From Streptomyces paradoxus (GTDB lineage Bacteria > Actinomycetota > Actinomycetes > Streptomycetales > Streptomycetaceae): a DNA stretch of 64,000 bases. The stretch covers positions 56,302 to 120,301 of the forward strand of contig NZ_JACHGV010000018.1 of NCBI RefSeq assembly GCF_014202475.1, read 5' to 3'. Shown here in pieces: positions 7,936 through 15,676 of the stretch. Below the pieces are notes generated by a model. That model made no database searches and had not been told where the DNA came from. It saw only the letters and a program-made list of their open reading frames with translations. Both the position numbers and the translations under genes were made by a program. Every line of letters starts with the position of its first letter. Positions within the stretch are counted from its first letter, which is position 1.

Positions 7936-9147
7936 TCAGGCCGCCGTCCTGACCGGCGAGGCCTCCGCGACGACGGCCTCCGGCACGACGCGGCGGCGCC
8001 GGACCGCCATGACCATCGGGTGGGCGACGCTCCAGGCCGCGCCCTTGCAGATGATCTCCTTGTAGAAGGCGGCGAGCCGGCCGGTCAGGGCCGACCGGAC
8101 GGCGCGGTCGTCCGCGGTGACGAACTGGATCAGGCCGTCCTTGCGGCCCAGCGAGATGCACTGGTTGTAGTAGCGCACCGGCACGTTCGGGACCTTCCCG
8201 CCGGTCAGACGGGCCGCGATGGCGTCGACGGCCTGCCAGGCGGTGAAGACGCCCGAGGCGCACGACATCCGCAGGGGCTTGTCTCCGGGGCCCATCGCCA
8301 GGGCCGCGTCGCCGACGGCGTACACGTCCGGGTGCGACAGCGAGCGCATGGTCCGGTCGACGACGATCTGGCCGGTGCCGGTGACCTCCAGGGTGGTGGC
8401 CCGGGCGATCGGGTGGACGGCGAAGCCCGTGGTCCACACGGTGACCGCGGCCGGGATGCTCGCGCCGTCGGCGGTGGTGACGTGGTCGGCCTCGACGGCG
8501 GTGACGGCGGTGTGCTCGTGGACGGTGATGCCCAGCCGGTCGACGACCTTGCGCAGGTGCCGGGCGCCCTTGGCCGAGAGCCAGTCGCCGAGGCCGCCGC
8601 GGGCGGCGAGGGCGACATCGAGGTCCGGGCGGGTCTCGGCGATCTCGGTCACGGCCTCCAGGCCGGTGAGGCCACCGCCGACCACGACCACGGACTCTCC
8701 GGCGGCCAGGCCGGCCAGGCGCTCGCGCAGCCGGAGCGCTCCGGGGCGGCCGGCGATCTCGTGGGCGTGCTCGGCGGTACCGGGCACGCCTTGGTCGTTC
8801 CAGCCACTGCCGAGGGCGTACACGAGGGTGTCGTACGCCAGTACCTCGTCCTCCCCCACTCCCGCGCCTCCCGGAGCGGCGACGGTGACGGTCTTGCGGT
8901 CCACGTCGACGGCGGTGACCTTGCCCTGCTTCAGTGCGACGCCGGTGCCCTCGAACATCTCGCCGAAGGGCCGGGGCGCGAGGTCCTGGCCGACGGCGAA
9001 CTGGTGCATCCGGACGCGCTCGACGAAGTCGGGCTCGGCGTTGACGAGGGTGATGGCGACGTCTTCGCGGTGCAGTCGCTTGGCGAGACGCCCGGCGGCG
9101 GTGGCTCCGGTGTAGCCGGCCCCGAGGACGACGATGCGGTGCTGCAT
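7936..9147 (-). CDS. NDH-2-like FAD-dependent oxidoreductase, SigJ partner
   Basis: 403 residues. It has two dinucleotide-binding folds: FAD-site VVLGAGYTGATAAGRL at the N-terminus and NAD(P)H-site VVVVGGGLTGLEAVTEI near residue 155, followed by the FAD-binding VYAVGDAAL motif. The fold is that of type II NADH dehydrogenases and related pyridine-nucleotide disulfide oxidoreductases without a redox-active Cys pair. The ATG at 9147 has CAGGAG ahead of it; an upstream frame extension is unlikely to be coding. ECF41 sigma factors are usually encoded next to a carboxymuconolactone decarboxylase, an oxidoreductase or an epimerase that they control. This gene is the oxidoreductase-type partner of the sigJ gene immediately upstream. 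Its electron acceptor is unknown. Confidence 0.85.
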   Translation of the reverse strand: MQHRIVVLGAGYTGATAAGRLAKRLHREDVAITLVNAEPDFVERVRMHQFAVGQDLAPRPFGEMFEGTGVALKQGKVTAVDVDRKTVTVAAPGGAGVGEDEVLAYDTLVYALGSGWNDQGVPGTAEHAHEIAGRPGALRLRERLAGLAAGESVVVVGGGLTGLEAVTEIAETRPDLDVALAARGGLGDWLSAKGARHLRKVVDRLGITVHEHTAVTAVEADHVTTADGASIPAAVTVWTTGFAVHPIARATTLEVTGTGQIVVDRTMRSLSHPDVYAVGDAALAMGPGDKPLRMSCASGVFTAWQAVDAIAARLTGGKVPNVPVRYYNQCISLGRKDGLIQFVTADDRAVRSALTGRLAAFYKEIICKGAAWSVAHPMVMAVRRRRVVPEAVVAEASPVRTAA

Positions 9148-9214
9148 GGCGTGGCTCCTGTCATGACGGCTGTCTTCAGCGGGTTCGCCTCTTGAACCGG
9201 GCGGCCCGCCGTTC

Positions 9215-9246
9215 CCTGACAGGAATCCGATGTGAGCCACATCACA
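9215..9246 (-). promoter_or_regulatory. CRP-like palindrome upstream of a candidate ECF41 promoter
   Basis: TGTGA-N6-TCACA (9231-9246) lies inside a larger inverted repeat, GATGTG-AGC-CACATC (9229-9243). About ten bases further downstream on the minus strand is TGTCAGG (9221-9215), close to the ECF41 -35 consensus TGTCACA. The expected CGTC -10 is not exact: CGGT or GGTT occurs at the right distance. The palindrome is clear; the promoter assignment is weak. Confidence 0.45.
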
Positions 9247-9261
9247 TCGCGGCAGGTCGGG

Positions 9262-10212
9262 TCAGAAGACCGTGAGCAGGGGCTTTCCGTGGTCGCCGGC
9301 GGCCCACAGCCGGGTCGCGCGTTCGAGCTTGTCGGGGTTGACCTGGTTGCGGAACGCGGCGATGCCGTCGGCGGAGATCTCCAGGCACATGACGCCGATG
9401 ACCCGGCCGTCGAGGACCACCACGAGGGCGGGGTCGCCGTTGGCGGTCCAGGCGTAGACGTCGGGCGAGCCGCCGACCAGGGCGCGCTTGGCCGCGCTGG
9501 GCTTGAACAGACCCCGCATGAACTTCGCGACCGCGAGGGCGCCCTCGAACGCCCTGGCGCGGGCCGGGACCTTCCCGCCGCCGTCGCCGACCGCGACGGC
9601 GTCGCCGGTGAGCAGTTGCACGAGCGGCTCGGTCCGGCCGCTGGCGGCGGCCGCGAGGAACTCGTCGATGATCCGCCGCGCGGCGGCCTCGTCGATCTCG
9701 GTGCGGGTGCGGGCCCTGCCGTCGGCGACGTGCTTCTTCGCTCGGTGGAAGATCTGCTGACTGGAGGCCTCGGTGATGTCGAGGATCTCGGCGATCTCCC
9801 GGTGCGGATAGTCGAAGGCCTCCCGCAGCACGTACACCGCCCGCTCGTTCGGGGAGAGCCGCTCCAGCAGGACGAGCACCGCGTACGAAACCGATTCACG
9901 CTGCTCGGCGGTGTCGGCGGGTCCGAGCATCCGGTCCCCGGCGAGCAGCGGCTCGGGCAGCCACTGACCCACGTACGTCTCCCGCCGGGCACGGGCCGAA
10001 GTGAGCTGGTTGAGGCACAGATTGGTGAGGACCTTCGTCAGCCAGGCCTCGGGGACCTCGATTCGGTCGGGGTCGGCGCCCTGCCAGCGCAGGAACGTCT
10101 CCTGCACGGCGTCCTCGGCCTCGCTCGCCGATCCCAGGAGCCGGTAGGCCACGGCCTCCAGGCGCGGCCTGAAGGCCTCGAACCGGTCCACGTCGTCCAG
10201 GGTCAGGGGCAT
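9262..10212 (-). CDS. sigJ: ECF41-type RNA polymerase sigma factor SigJ
   Basis: 316 residues. Sigma region 2 (residues 15-75) contains AYRLLGSASEAEDAVQETF and region 4 (110-165) contains LSPNERAVYVLREAFDYP. A C-terminal SnoaL-like (NTF2-fold) extension follows. Two hallmark motifs of the ECF41 family are present: WLPEPL (84-89) in the linker and DGGGK (210-214) in the extension. In this family the extension replaces a separate anti-sigma factor and modulates activity. No anti-sigma gene is seen here. The gene begins ten bases after the end of the monooxygenase/reductase gene and may be read from that operon. The downstream oxidoreductase is its expected target. Confidence 0.92.
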   Translation of the reverse strand: MPLTLDDVDRFEAFRPRLEAVAYRLLGSASEAEDAVQETFLRWQGADPDRIEVPEAWLTKVLTNLCLNQLTSARARRETYVGQWLPEPLLAGDRMLGPADTAEQRESVSYAVLVLLERLSPNERAVYVLREAFDYPHREIAEILDITEASSQQIFHRAKKHVADGRARTRTEIDEAAARRIIDEFLAAAASGRTEPLVQLLTGDAVAVGDGGGKVPARARAFEGALAVAKFMRGLFKPSAAKRALVGGSPDVYAWTANGDPALVVVLDGRVIGVMCLEISADGIAAFRNQVNPDKLERATRLWAAGDHGKPLLTVF

Positions 10213-10222
10213 GCCACGGATC

Positions 10223-12583
10223 CTAACGTCCCCCGGTTGCGCCGCCTCCCAGATCCAGTCGCGGTTTGGGGGCGTCCAGGCGGCCCGTCTGGGGGCGGCG
10301 GCTGCCCGCGCGGTACGGGGCCGGCCAGGTCGCGCCCGGTCCGGTGTAGCCCTGCTCGGCCGCCGCGTGCAGGGTCCAGTGGGGGTCGTAGAGGTGCGGG
10401 CGGGCGAGCGCGCAGAGGTCGGTGCGGCCCGCGAGGATCAGGGAGTTGACGTCGTCCCAGGAGGAGATCGCGCCGACGGCGATCACGGGGATGCCGGTGG
10501 CGTGGCGGATCCGGTCCGCGAACGGCGTCTGGTACGACCGCCCGAACTCCGGCTGCTCGTCCGCCACGACCTGCCCCGTCGACACGTCGATCGCGTCGGC
10601 GCCGTGCGCGGCGAAGGCCCGCGCGATCTCGACGGCGTCCTCGGCGGTCGTCCCACCGTCGGCCCAGTCGGTGGCGGAGATGCGGACGGTCATCGGCCGC
10701 TCGCCCGGCCACACGTTGCGTACGGCGTCGAAGACCTCCAGCGGGAAGCGGAGCCGCTTGTCCGGGGAGCCGCCGTAGGCGTCGGTGCGCCGGTTGGTCA
10801 GCGGGGAGAGGAACCCGGACAGCAGGTAGCCGTGCGCGCAGTGCAGTTCGAGCAGGTCGAAGCCGGCCCGGGCGGCGCGGACGGCGGATGCCGTGAACTG
10901 CTCCCGGATGTCGGTGAGCTGGGCGCGGGACAGCTCGCGCGGCGTCTGGCTGAAGGGCTTGTACGGGAGCGCCGAGGGGGCCACGAGCGGCCAGTTGCCC
11001 TCCTCCAGCGGCTCGTCCATGCCCTCCCACATCCGTTTCGTGGAGCCCTTGCGACCGCTGTGGCCGAGCTGCACGCCGATCGCGGTGCCGGGCGCCTGTT
11101 CGTGCACGAAGTTCGTGATCCGCTTCCAGGCCTCGGCCTGCCGGCCGGTGTAGAGGCCGGCGCAGCCGGGCGTGATCCTGCCCTCCTCGCTGACGCACAC
11201 CATCTCGGTCATCACCAGCCCGGCCCCGCCCAGCGCCCGCGCGCCCAGGTGGACGAGGTGGAAGTCGCCGGGGACGCCGTCGGCGGCCGAGTACATGTCC
11301 ATGGGAGAGACGACGACCCGGTTGCGCAGGGTCAGTCCGCGCAGCCGGAACGGTGTGAACATGGGGGGCGTGCCGGGCGGGCAGCCGAACTCCCGCTCCA
11401 CCGTCTGTGTGAAGCGGGCGTCGCGCAGCCGCAGGTTGTCGTGCGTGACGCGGCGGCTGCGGGTGAGCAGGTTGAAGGCGAACTGGCGGGGCGGCTGGTC
11501 CAGATAGAGGGCGAGGTTCTCGAACCACTCCAGACTGGCGCGTGCCGCGCGCTGTGTGGAGGCGACGACCGGGCGCCGCTCGGCCTCGTAGGCGGCCAGG
11601 GCCTCGGGCAGGGAGTCCTGCTCCTCCAGGCAGGCCACGAGCGCCAGGGCGTCCTCGACGGCCAGCTTGGTGCCGGAGCCGATGGAGAAGTGGGCGGTGT
11701 GGGCGGCGTCCCCGAGGAGGACGAGGTTGCCGTGCGACCAGCGGTCGTTGACGACCGTGCGGAACGTCGTCCACGTGGAGTTGTTCGACTTCAGGGGGCG
11801 GCCGCGGAGCGCTTCCGCGAAGATCTTGGCGCAGCGCTGGACCGACTCCGCCTCGTCGAGCTCGTCGAAACCGGCCGCGCGCCAGACCTCCTCACGCATC
11901 TCGATGATCACCGTCGAGGCGTCGGGGGCGTAGGGGTAGCCGTGGAGCTGCATCACTCCGTGTTCGGTCTCGGCGATCTCGAAGCGGAAGGAGTCGAAGG
12001 GGAAGTCGGCGGCGAGCCAGATGTAGCGGCAGCGGTGGTTCGTCACCCGGGGGCGGAAGACGTCCGCGTGCCTCTCGCGGGTCGTGCTGTGGACGCCGTC
12101 CGCTGCGATGACCAGGTCGTGGGTGCGGGGCAGGTCATCCGGGGCCTCGGTGCGGAACCGGAGGTCGACACCGAGTTCGCGGCAGCGGGCGTGGAGGATC
12201 TCCAGGAGGCGCCGGCGGCCGAGGGCCGCGAACCCGTGCCCCGAGGAGGTGTGGCGGGTGTCGCGGTGGACGATGTCGATGTCGTCCCAGCGGGTGAAGT
12301 GCCGCTGGAGGGCCTCGTGGACCTGCGGGTCGGCGTGCTCTATGCCGCCGAGCGTCTCGTCGGAGAGGACCACGCCGAAGCCGAAGGTGTCGTCGGGGGC
12401 GTTGCGCTCCCAGACGGTGATGTGCCGTTCCGGATCGAGGCGTTTGAGGAGGGCGGCGGCGTAGAGGCCGCCGGGGCCGCCGCCGATGATCGCCACGCGC
12501 AGGGGGTGGTTCTCGCCCGTGTGCGGGTGCGGGTCCTCGGTGGCTTGTCGCGCAGTTCCCCGCGCCCCTTCAGGTGCATCCAC
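10223..12583 (-). CDS. fused FAD monooxygenase/OYE-type reductase (2-aminobenzoyl-CoA monooxygenase/reductase type)
   Basis: 786 residues with two flavin enzymes in one chain. Residues 28-410 form an FAD-dependent aromatic monooxygenase: VAIIGGGPGGLYAA at the N-terminus, then LVIAADGVHST and LLGDAAHTAHFSIGSGTK. Residues 425-770 form an old-yellow-enzyme barrel: FTPFRLRGLTLRNR, then GFDLLELHCAHGYLLS. The same fusion is known as 2-aminobenzoyl-CoA monooxygenase/reductase and is often annotated as bifunctional salicylyl-CoA 5-hydroxylase. It would hydroxylate and partly reduce the ring of anthraniloyl-CoA. The start is the GTG sharing one base with the hydratase TAG stop (TAGTG), with GGAG nine bases upstream. 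Salicylyl-CoA is the main alternative substrate. Confidence 0.87.
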   Translation of the reverse strand: MDAPEGARGTARQATEDPHPHTGENHPLRVAIIGGGPGGLYAAALLKRLDPERHITVWERNAPDDTFGFGVVLSDETLGGIEHADPQVHEALQRHFTRWDDIDIVHRDTRHTSSGHGFAALGRRRLLEILHARCRELGVDLRFRTEAPDDLPRTHDLVIAADGVHSTTRERHADVFRPRVTNHRCRYIWLAADFPFDSFRFEIAETEHGVMQLHGYPYAPDASTVIIEMREEVWRAAGFDELDEAESVQRCAKIFAEALRGRPLKSNNSTWTTFRTVVNDRWSHGNLVLLGDAAHTAHFSIGSGTKLAVEDALALVACLEEQDSLPEALAAYEAERRPVVASTQRAARASLEWFENLALYLDQPPRQFAFNLLTRSRRVTHDNLRLRDARFTQTVEREFGCPPGTPPMFTPFRLRGLTLRNRVVVSPMDMYSAADGVPGDFHLVHLGARALGGAGLVMTEMVCVSEEGRITPGCAGLYTGRQAEAWKRITNFVHEQAPGTAIGVQLGHSGRKGSTKRMWEGMDEPLEEGNWPLVAPSALPYKPFSQTPRELSRAQLTDIREQFTASAVRAARAGFDLLELHCAHGYLLSGFLSPLTNRRTDAYGGSPDKRLRFPLEVFDAVRNVWPGERPMTVRISATDWADGGTTAEDAVEIARAFAAHGADAIDVSTGQVVADEQPEFGRSYQTPFADRIRHATGIPVIAVGAISSWDDVNSLILAGRTDLCALARPHLYDPHWTLHAAAEQGYTGPGATWPAPYRAGSRRPQTGRLDAPKPRLDLGGGATGGR

Positions 12584-13410
12584 TATCGTCCGCTCCACTT
12601 CGGGGGGCGCTTCTCCGTGAAAGCCGCGTGGAACTCGGCGTAGTCCTCCCCCGTCATCAGGAGCGCCTGGGTCGAGGCGTCGAGCTCGATCGAGGCCGCC
12701 AGGGGCATGTCCAGCTCGGACGTCAGGAGGGCCTTGGTCTGGGCGTAGGCCAGGGCCGGGCCCTCCGCCAGGCGGTGGGCCAGTTGCTGTGCGGTCTCGT
12801 CCGCCCGGCCCTCCTCCGTCAGTTCGCTGATGAGGCCGATGCGCTCCGCCTCGGTGGCGCGGACCGGGTCGCCCAGCATCAGCAGGCGGGTGGCGTGGCC
12901 CAGGCCGACGACCCTGGGCAGGAGGTAGGCCGCGCCCATGTCGCCGCCGGAGAGGCCGACGCGGGTGAAGAGGAAGGCGAAGCGGGCGGTGGGGTCGGCG
13001 ACGCGGAAGTCCGCGGCCAGGGCGAGGACCGCACCGGCGCCCGCCGCCACGCCGTGCAGCGACGCGATCACCGGGAACGGGCACTCCCGGATCGCGCGGA
13101 CCACCTGGCCGGTCATCCGGTTGAAGTCCAGGAGCTGGGCGGTGTCCATGCCGAGGGTGGCGCCGATGATCTCGTCGACGTCGCCGCCGGAGCAGAAGCC
13201 GCGGCCCCCGCCGGCCAGCACCAGGGCCCGTACGGACCGCTCCCGGGACAGCTCCGCGAGCAGATCGCGCAGGTCGGCGTAGGCGCCGAAGGTGAGCGCG
13301 TTGAGTTTCTCGGGGCGGGCCAGGGTGACGGTCGCGACGCCGTCGGCGACGCCGACGCGCAGATGCTCCCAGCCGGGGGTGCGGGCGGCGGAGCCGGTGA
13401 AGGGACTCAT
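12583..13410 (-). CDS. enoyl-CoA hydratase/isomerase-family protein
   Basis: 275-residue crotonase-fold protein. The oxyanion-hole segments are ALVLAGGGRGFCSGGDVDEI and VIASLHGVAAGAGAVLALAA. Further on, RVGLSGGDMGAAYLLPRVVG carries a Gly/Asp pattern rather than the two catalytic Glu residues of classic hydratases, so another crotonase reaction such as ring hydrolysis or isomerisation is possible. The ATG has GAGGAGG nine bases upstream. It is first in the operon with the fused monooxygenase/reductase, with a one-base stop/start overlap. Its promoter matches that of the acyl-CoA dehydrogenase at 1.6 kb, placing it in the same regulon. Confidence 0.88.
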   Translation of the reverse strand: MSPFTGSAARTPGWEHLRVGVADGVATVTLARPEKLNALTFGAYADLRDLLAELSRERSVRALVLAGGGRGFCSGGDVDEIIGATLGMDTAQLLDFNRMTGQVVRAIRECPFPVIASLHGVAAGAGAVLALAADFRVADPTARFAFLFTRVGLSGGDMGAAYLLPRVVGLGHATRLLMLGDPVRATEAERIGLISELTEEGRADETAQQLAHRLAEGPALAYAQTKALLTSELDMPLAASIELDASTQALLMTGEDYAEFHAAFTEKRPPKWSGR

Positions 13411-13460
13411 GACGTGCGGCCTCCTCGGGCGGGCACTGTCTCGCTGAGCTCTACCCCCCG

Positions 13461-13489
13461 AAGCTATCACTCATCCGTGACTGTCGTCA
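13461..13489 (-). promoter_or_regulatory. promoter with putative PaaX-type operator, copy 2
   Basis: TGACGA (13484-13489) and TAGCTT (13461-13466) on the minus strand are 17 bases apart, as in copy 1 at 1571-1599. GCTATC-N9-TGACTGTCGTCA is identical in both copies outside the spacer. This copy is also flanked by a longer inverted repeat, ACTCAT...ATGAGT with outer CTATC...GATAG. It would drive the hydratase/monooxygenase operon. Confidence 0.6.
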
Positions 13490-13712
13490 TGAGTGCGCGA
13501 TAGACCGTCCGGGTAGGACTTCGGTGCGGGCCCGGCGTGACCCGGGCCGGTCACATCCGTCACAGATCGTCCACACCGGCGTAACGGCTGGAGCAGCTGT
13601 GCGCGGCACCGCGTTCACCTGGGTAAGCCGTCCGGCAAGGAGGCAAGGGCGCCTCCGGCGGTGCCCCTCGGACGTCCCCGGAGAGCGGCGCCGTACCATT
13701 CATCAGGTTGAA
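13490..13712. other. intergenic stretch without a recognised gene
   Basis: Between the hydratase promoter and the ATPase gene there are about 220 bases with no credible coding region. No clear terminator or repeat is seen; TGACCCGGGCCGGTCA at about 13541-13556 is a partly symmetrical GC-rich element of unknown use. Confidence 0.5.
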
Positions 13713-13728
13713 AGCAGGATGTCCTGCT
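13713..13728. repeat. 7-bp-arm palindrome over the ribosome-binding region
   Basis: AGCAGGA-TG-TCCTGCT ends two bases before the ATG at 13731. It covers the only plausible ribosome-binding sequence (AGCAGGA). It could be an operator or a small hairpin limiting translation of the ATPase gene. Confidence 0.55.
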
Positions 13729-13730
13729 CC

Positions 13731-14186
13731 ATGAACGGACCCGCCGTGTACGAACTCTCCTCAGCCCCCGCCTCCTGGCGGATCGCGCTGCCGCACACCG
13801 CAGCGGCGGTGCCCGTGGCCCGTGCCCTGGTCCGTACGGCGCTGGCCGAGCTGGAGCACGGCGCGGACTGCGACACCGCGGAGCTGCTCACGGCGGAGCT
13901 GGTGGCCAACGCGGTGGAGCACACCACGGGCGAGTCGCCGATAGAGCTGGTCGTGGAGCTCATGCCGTCCGGCTGCCAGGTCGAGGTCCACGACACCGAC
14001 CCGGCCCCGCCCGGCGACCTCACCTGTCCGGCCGGCGGACCGCCCGACCCCTGGCAGGAGCACGGGCGCGGGCTGCTGCTGATCCGCACCCTGAGCTCCT
14101 CCTGCGGGCACCGGCCGACCGAGTCCGGCAAGGCGGTCTGGTTCAGACTGCCTCTGGTACCGGCTCAGCGGCGTCCGTCGGTGTGA
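13731..14186 (+). CDS. RsbW-like ATP-binding (anti-sigma-type) protein
   Basis: 151-residue GHKL-fold protein. The N box is ELLTAELVANAVEHT and the G box is HGRGLLLIRTLSS. Such single-domain ATPases are numerous in Streptomyces; some are anti-sigma serine kinases and most are uncharacterised. Another ATG at 13719 would add MSCS, but its ribosome-binding site would be too close. The palindrome over the start region suggests controlled expression. Its 3' end overlaps the convergent permease gene by 44 bases, so the two transcripts are antisense to each other there. No partner sigma or anti-anti-sigma gene is adjacent. Confidence 0.82.
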   Translation: MNGPAVYELSSAPASWRIALPHTAAAVPVARALVRTALAELEHGADCDTAELLTAELVANAVEHTTGESPIELVVELMPSGCQVEVHDTDPAPPGDLTCPAGGPPDPWQEHGRGLLLIRTLSSSCGHRPTESGKAVWFRLPLVPAQRRPSV

Positions 14187-15573
14187 CCGCGGCGAGCCGG
14201 GAGTTCCGCCGCCCGTAGAGCAGGTACAGGGCGGCGCCGACCGCGAGGAACCCGGCGAACTGGATCCACGTCGTCGCACCCGTCTCGTACATCAGGTACA
14301 GGCAGAACGCGACACCGAGCAGCGGGGTGACGGGGTACAGCGGCACCCGGAAGGTGCGCGCGAGGCCGGGCTCGCGGCGGCGCAGGGCGATGACCGCGAG
14401 GTTGACGACGGCCATGACGGCGAGGGTGCCGATGGTGCACAGGTTGACCACCGCGTCCAGCGGCGCGAAGGCCGCCGGGAGCGCGAAGACGACCGCCACG
14501 ATCAGGGTGCCGGCGACCGGCGTGGAGGTCTTCGGCGAGACCTTCTCGAAGACGCGCGGGATCAGCCCGTCACGGGACATGGACATCAGGATCCGGGTCT
14601 GGCCGTACATCACGGCGAGGACGACCGAGGCGATGGCGACGACCGCGCCGAAGGCGATCACCCCGCCGCCGACGGTGGAGCCGGTGACCTGGTTGACGAC
14701 GTAGGAGAGTGCCGCCGGGCGGCCGCCGACCGCGTCGCCGCCGATGGCGCCGATCGCGGCGAGTGCGACGGCGCAGTAGAGCAGCGTGACCAGGCCGATG
14801 CAGACGAGGATCGCGACGGGGATGTCCCGGCGGGGGTTCTTCGCCTCCTCACCGGCGGTGGTGATCGCGTCGAAGCCGATGTACGAGAAGAAGGCGGCGG
14901 TCGTGCCCGCCCCGATGCCGGCCAGGCCCGTCGGCGAGAACGGCGTGAGGTTGCCGTCCTCGAAGGCGGTGAAGCCGATCGCGATGAAGGCCACCAGGAC
15001 GGCGAGCTTCAGCACGGCCATCGCCGCCGTGGCCCGGGCGCTCTCGCGCACCCCGCGCACCAGCAGGACGGCGGCCATGGCGATGACGATCACGGCCGGG
15101 AGGTTCACCACGCCGCCCTCGCCCGGGCCGGCCGACAGGGCCGTGGGCAGGTGCAGGCCGACGAGGCTGTCCAGGAGCTCGTTGACGTACTGGCTCCAGC
15201 CGACCGCCACCGCGGACACCGAGACGCCGTACTCCAGCAGCAGGCACCAGCCGACGAGGAAGGCCGTGCCCTCGCCGAGACCGGCGTAGGCGAAGGAGTA
15301 CGAGGAGCCGGAGACCGGGATCGCGCCGCCCAGCTCGGCGAAGGCGAACGCGGTGAAGACGCAGGTGATCGCGGCGAGCAGGAAGGAGACGACGACGCCC
15401 GGTCCGGCCTGGGCGACCGAGTCGGACAGGCCGACGAAGATGCCGGTGCCGACGATGGCGCCGACGCCGAAGCAGATGAGCTGGAAGAGGCCCATCGTGC
15501 GCCGGAGGCCGTGGCCTTCGCGGTCGGCGCCGGATTCGGCCACCAGGAGATGGGACGACTTGAAGCGGGGCAT
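14143..15573 (-). CDS. APC-family amino acid permease
   Basis: 476 residues with about twelve to thirteen membrane segments. The family motif GVGAIVGTGIFVG is in the first helix, FAFAELGGAIPVSGS in the third, and SYIGFDAITTAGEEAKNP marks the loop typical of cationic amino acid/polyamine members. It lies just downstream of ornithine carbamoyltransferase and arginine deiminase on the same strand, so arginine or ornithine transport is the likely job. Substrate cannot be read from the sequence. The last 44 bases overlap the convergent ATPase gene. Confidence 0.88.
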   Translation of the reverse strand: MPRFKSSHLLVAESGADREGHGLRRTMGLFQLICFGVGAIVGTGIFVGLSDSVAQAGPGVVVSFLLAAITCVFTAFAFAELGGAIPVSGSSYSFAYAGLGEGTAFLVGWCLLLEYGVSVSAVAVGWSQYVNELLDSLVGLHLPTALSAGPGEGGVVNLPAVIVIAMAAVLLVRGVRESARATAAMAVLKLAVLVAFIAIGFTAFEDGNLTPFSPTGLAGIGAGTTAAFFSYIGFDAITTAGEEAKNPRRDIPVAILVCIGLVTLLYCAVALAAIGAIGGDAVGGRPAALSYVVNQVTGSTVGGGVIAFGAVVAIASVVLAVMYGQTRILMSMSRDGLIPRVFEKVSPKTSTPVAGTLIVAVVFALPAAFAPLDAVVNLCTIGTLAVMAVVNLAVIALRRREPGLARTFRVPLYPVTPLLGVAFCLYLMYETGATTWIQFAGFLAVGAALYLLYGRRNSRLAAVTPTDAAEPVPEAV

Positions 15574-15676
15574 GCGGGTGGTGCTCGTTTCTGGTGGTGC
15601 GGCAGTGCGACGGGTTCGTCGCGCGGCGGCCGCGGAGAAGGGGTGTTTCCGGGCCGCCGGTCAGCATAAGGCCTGT

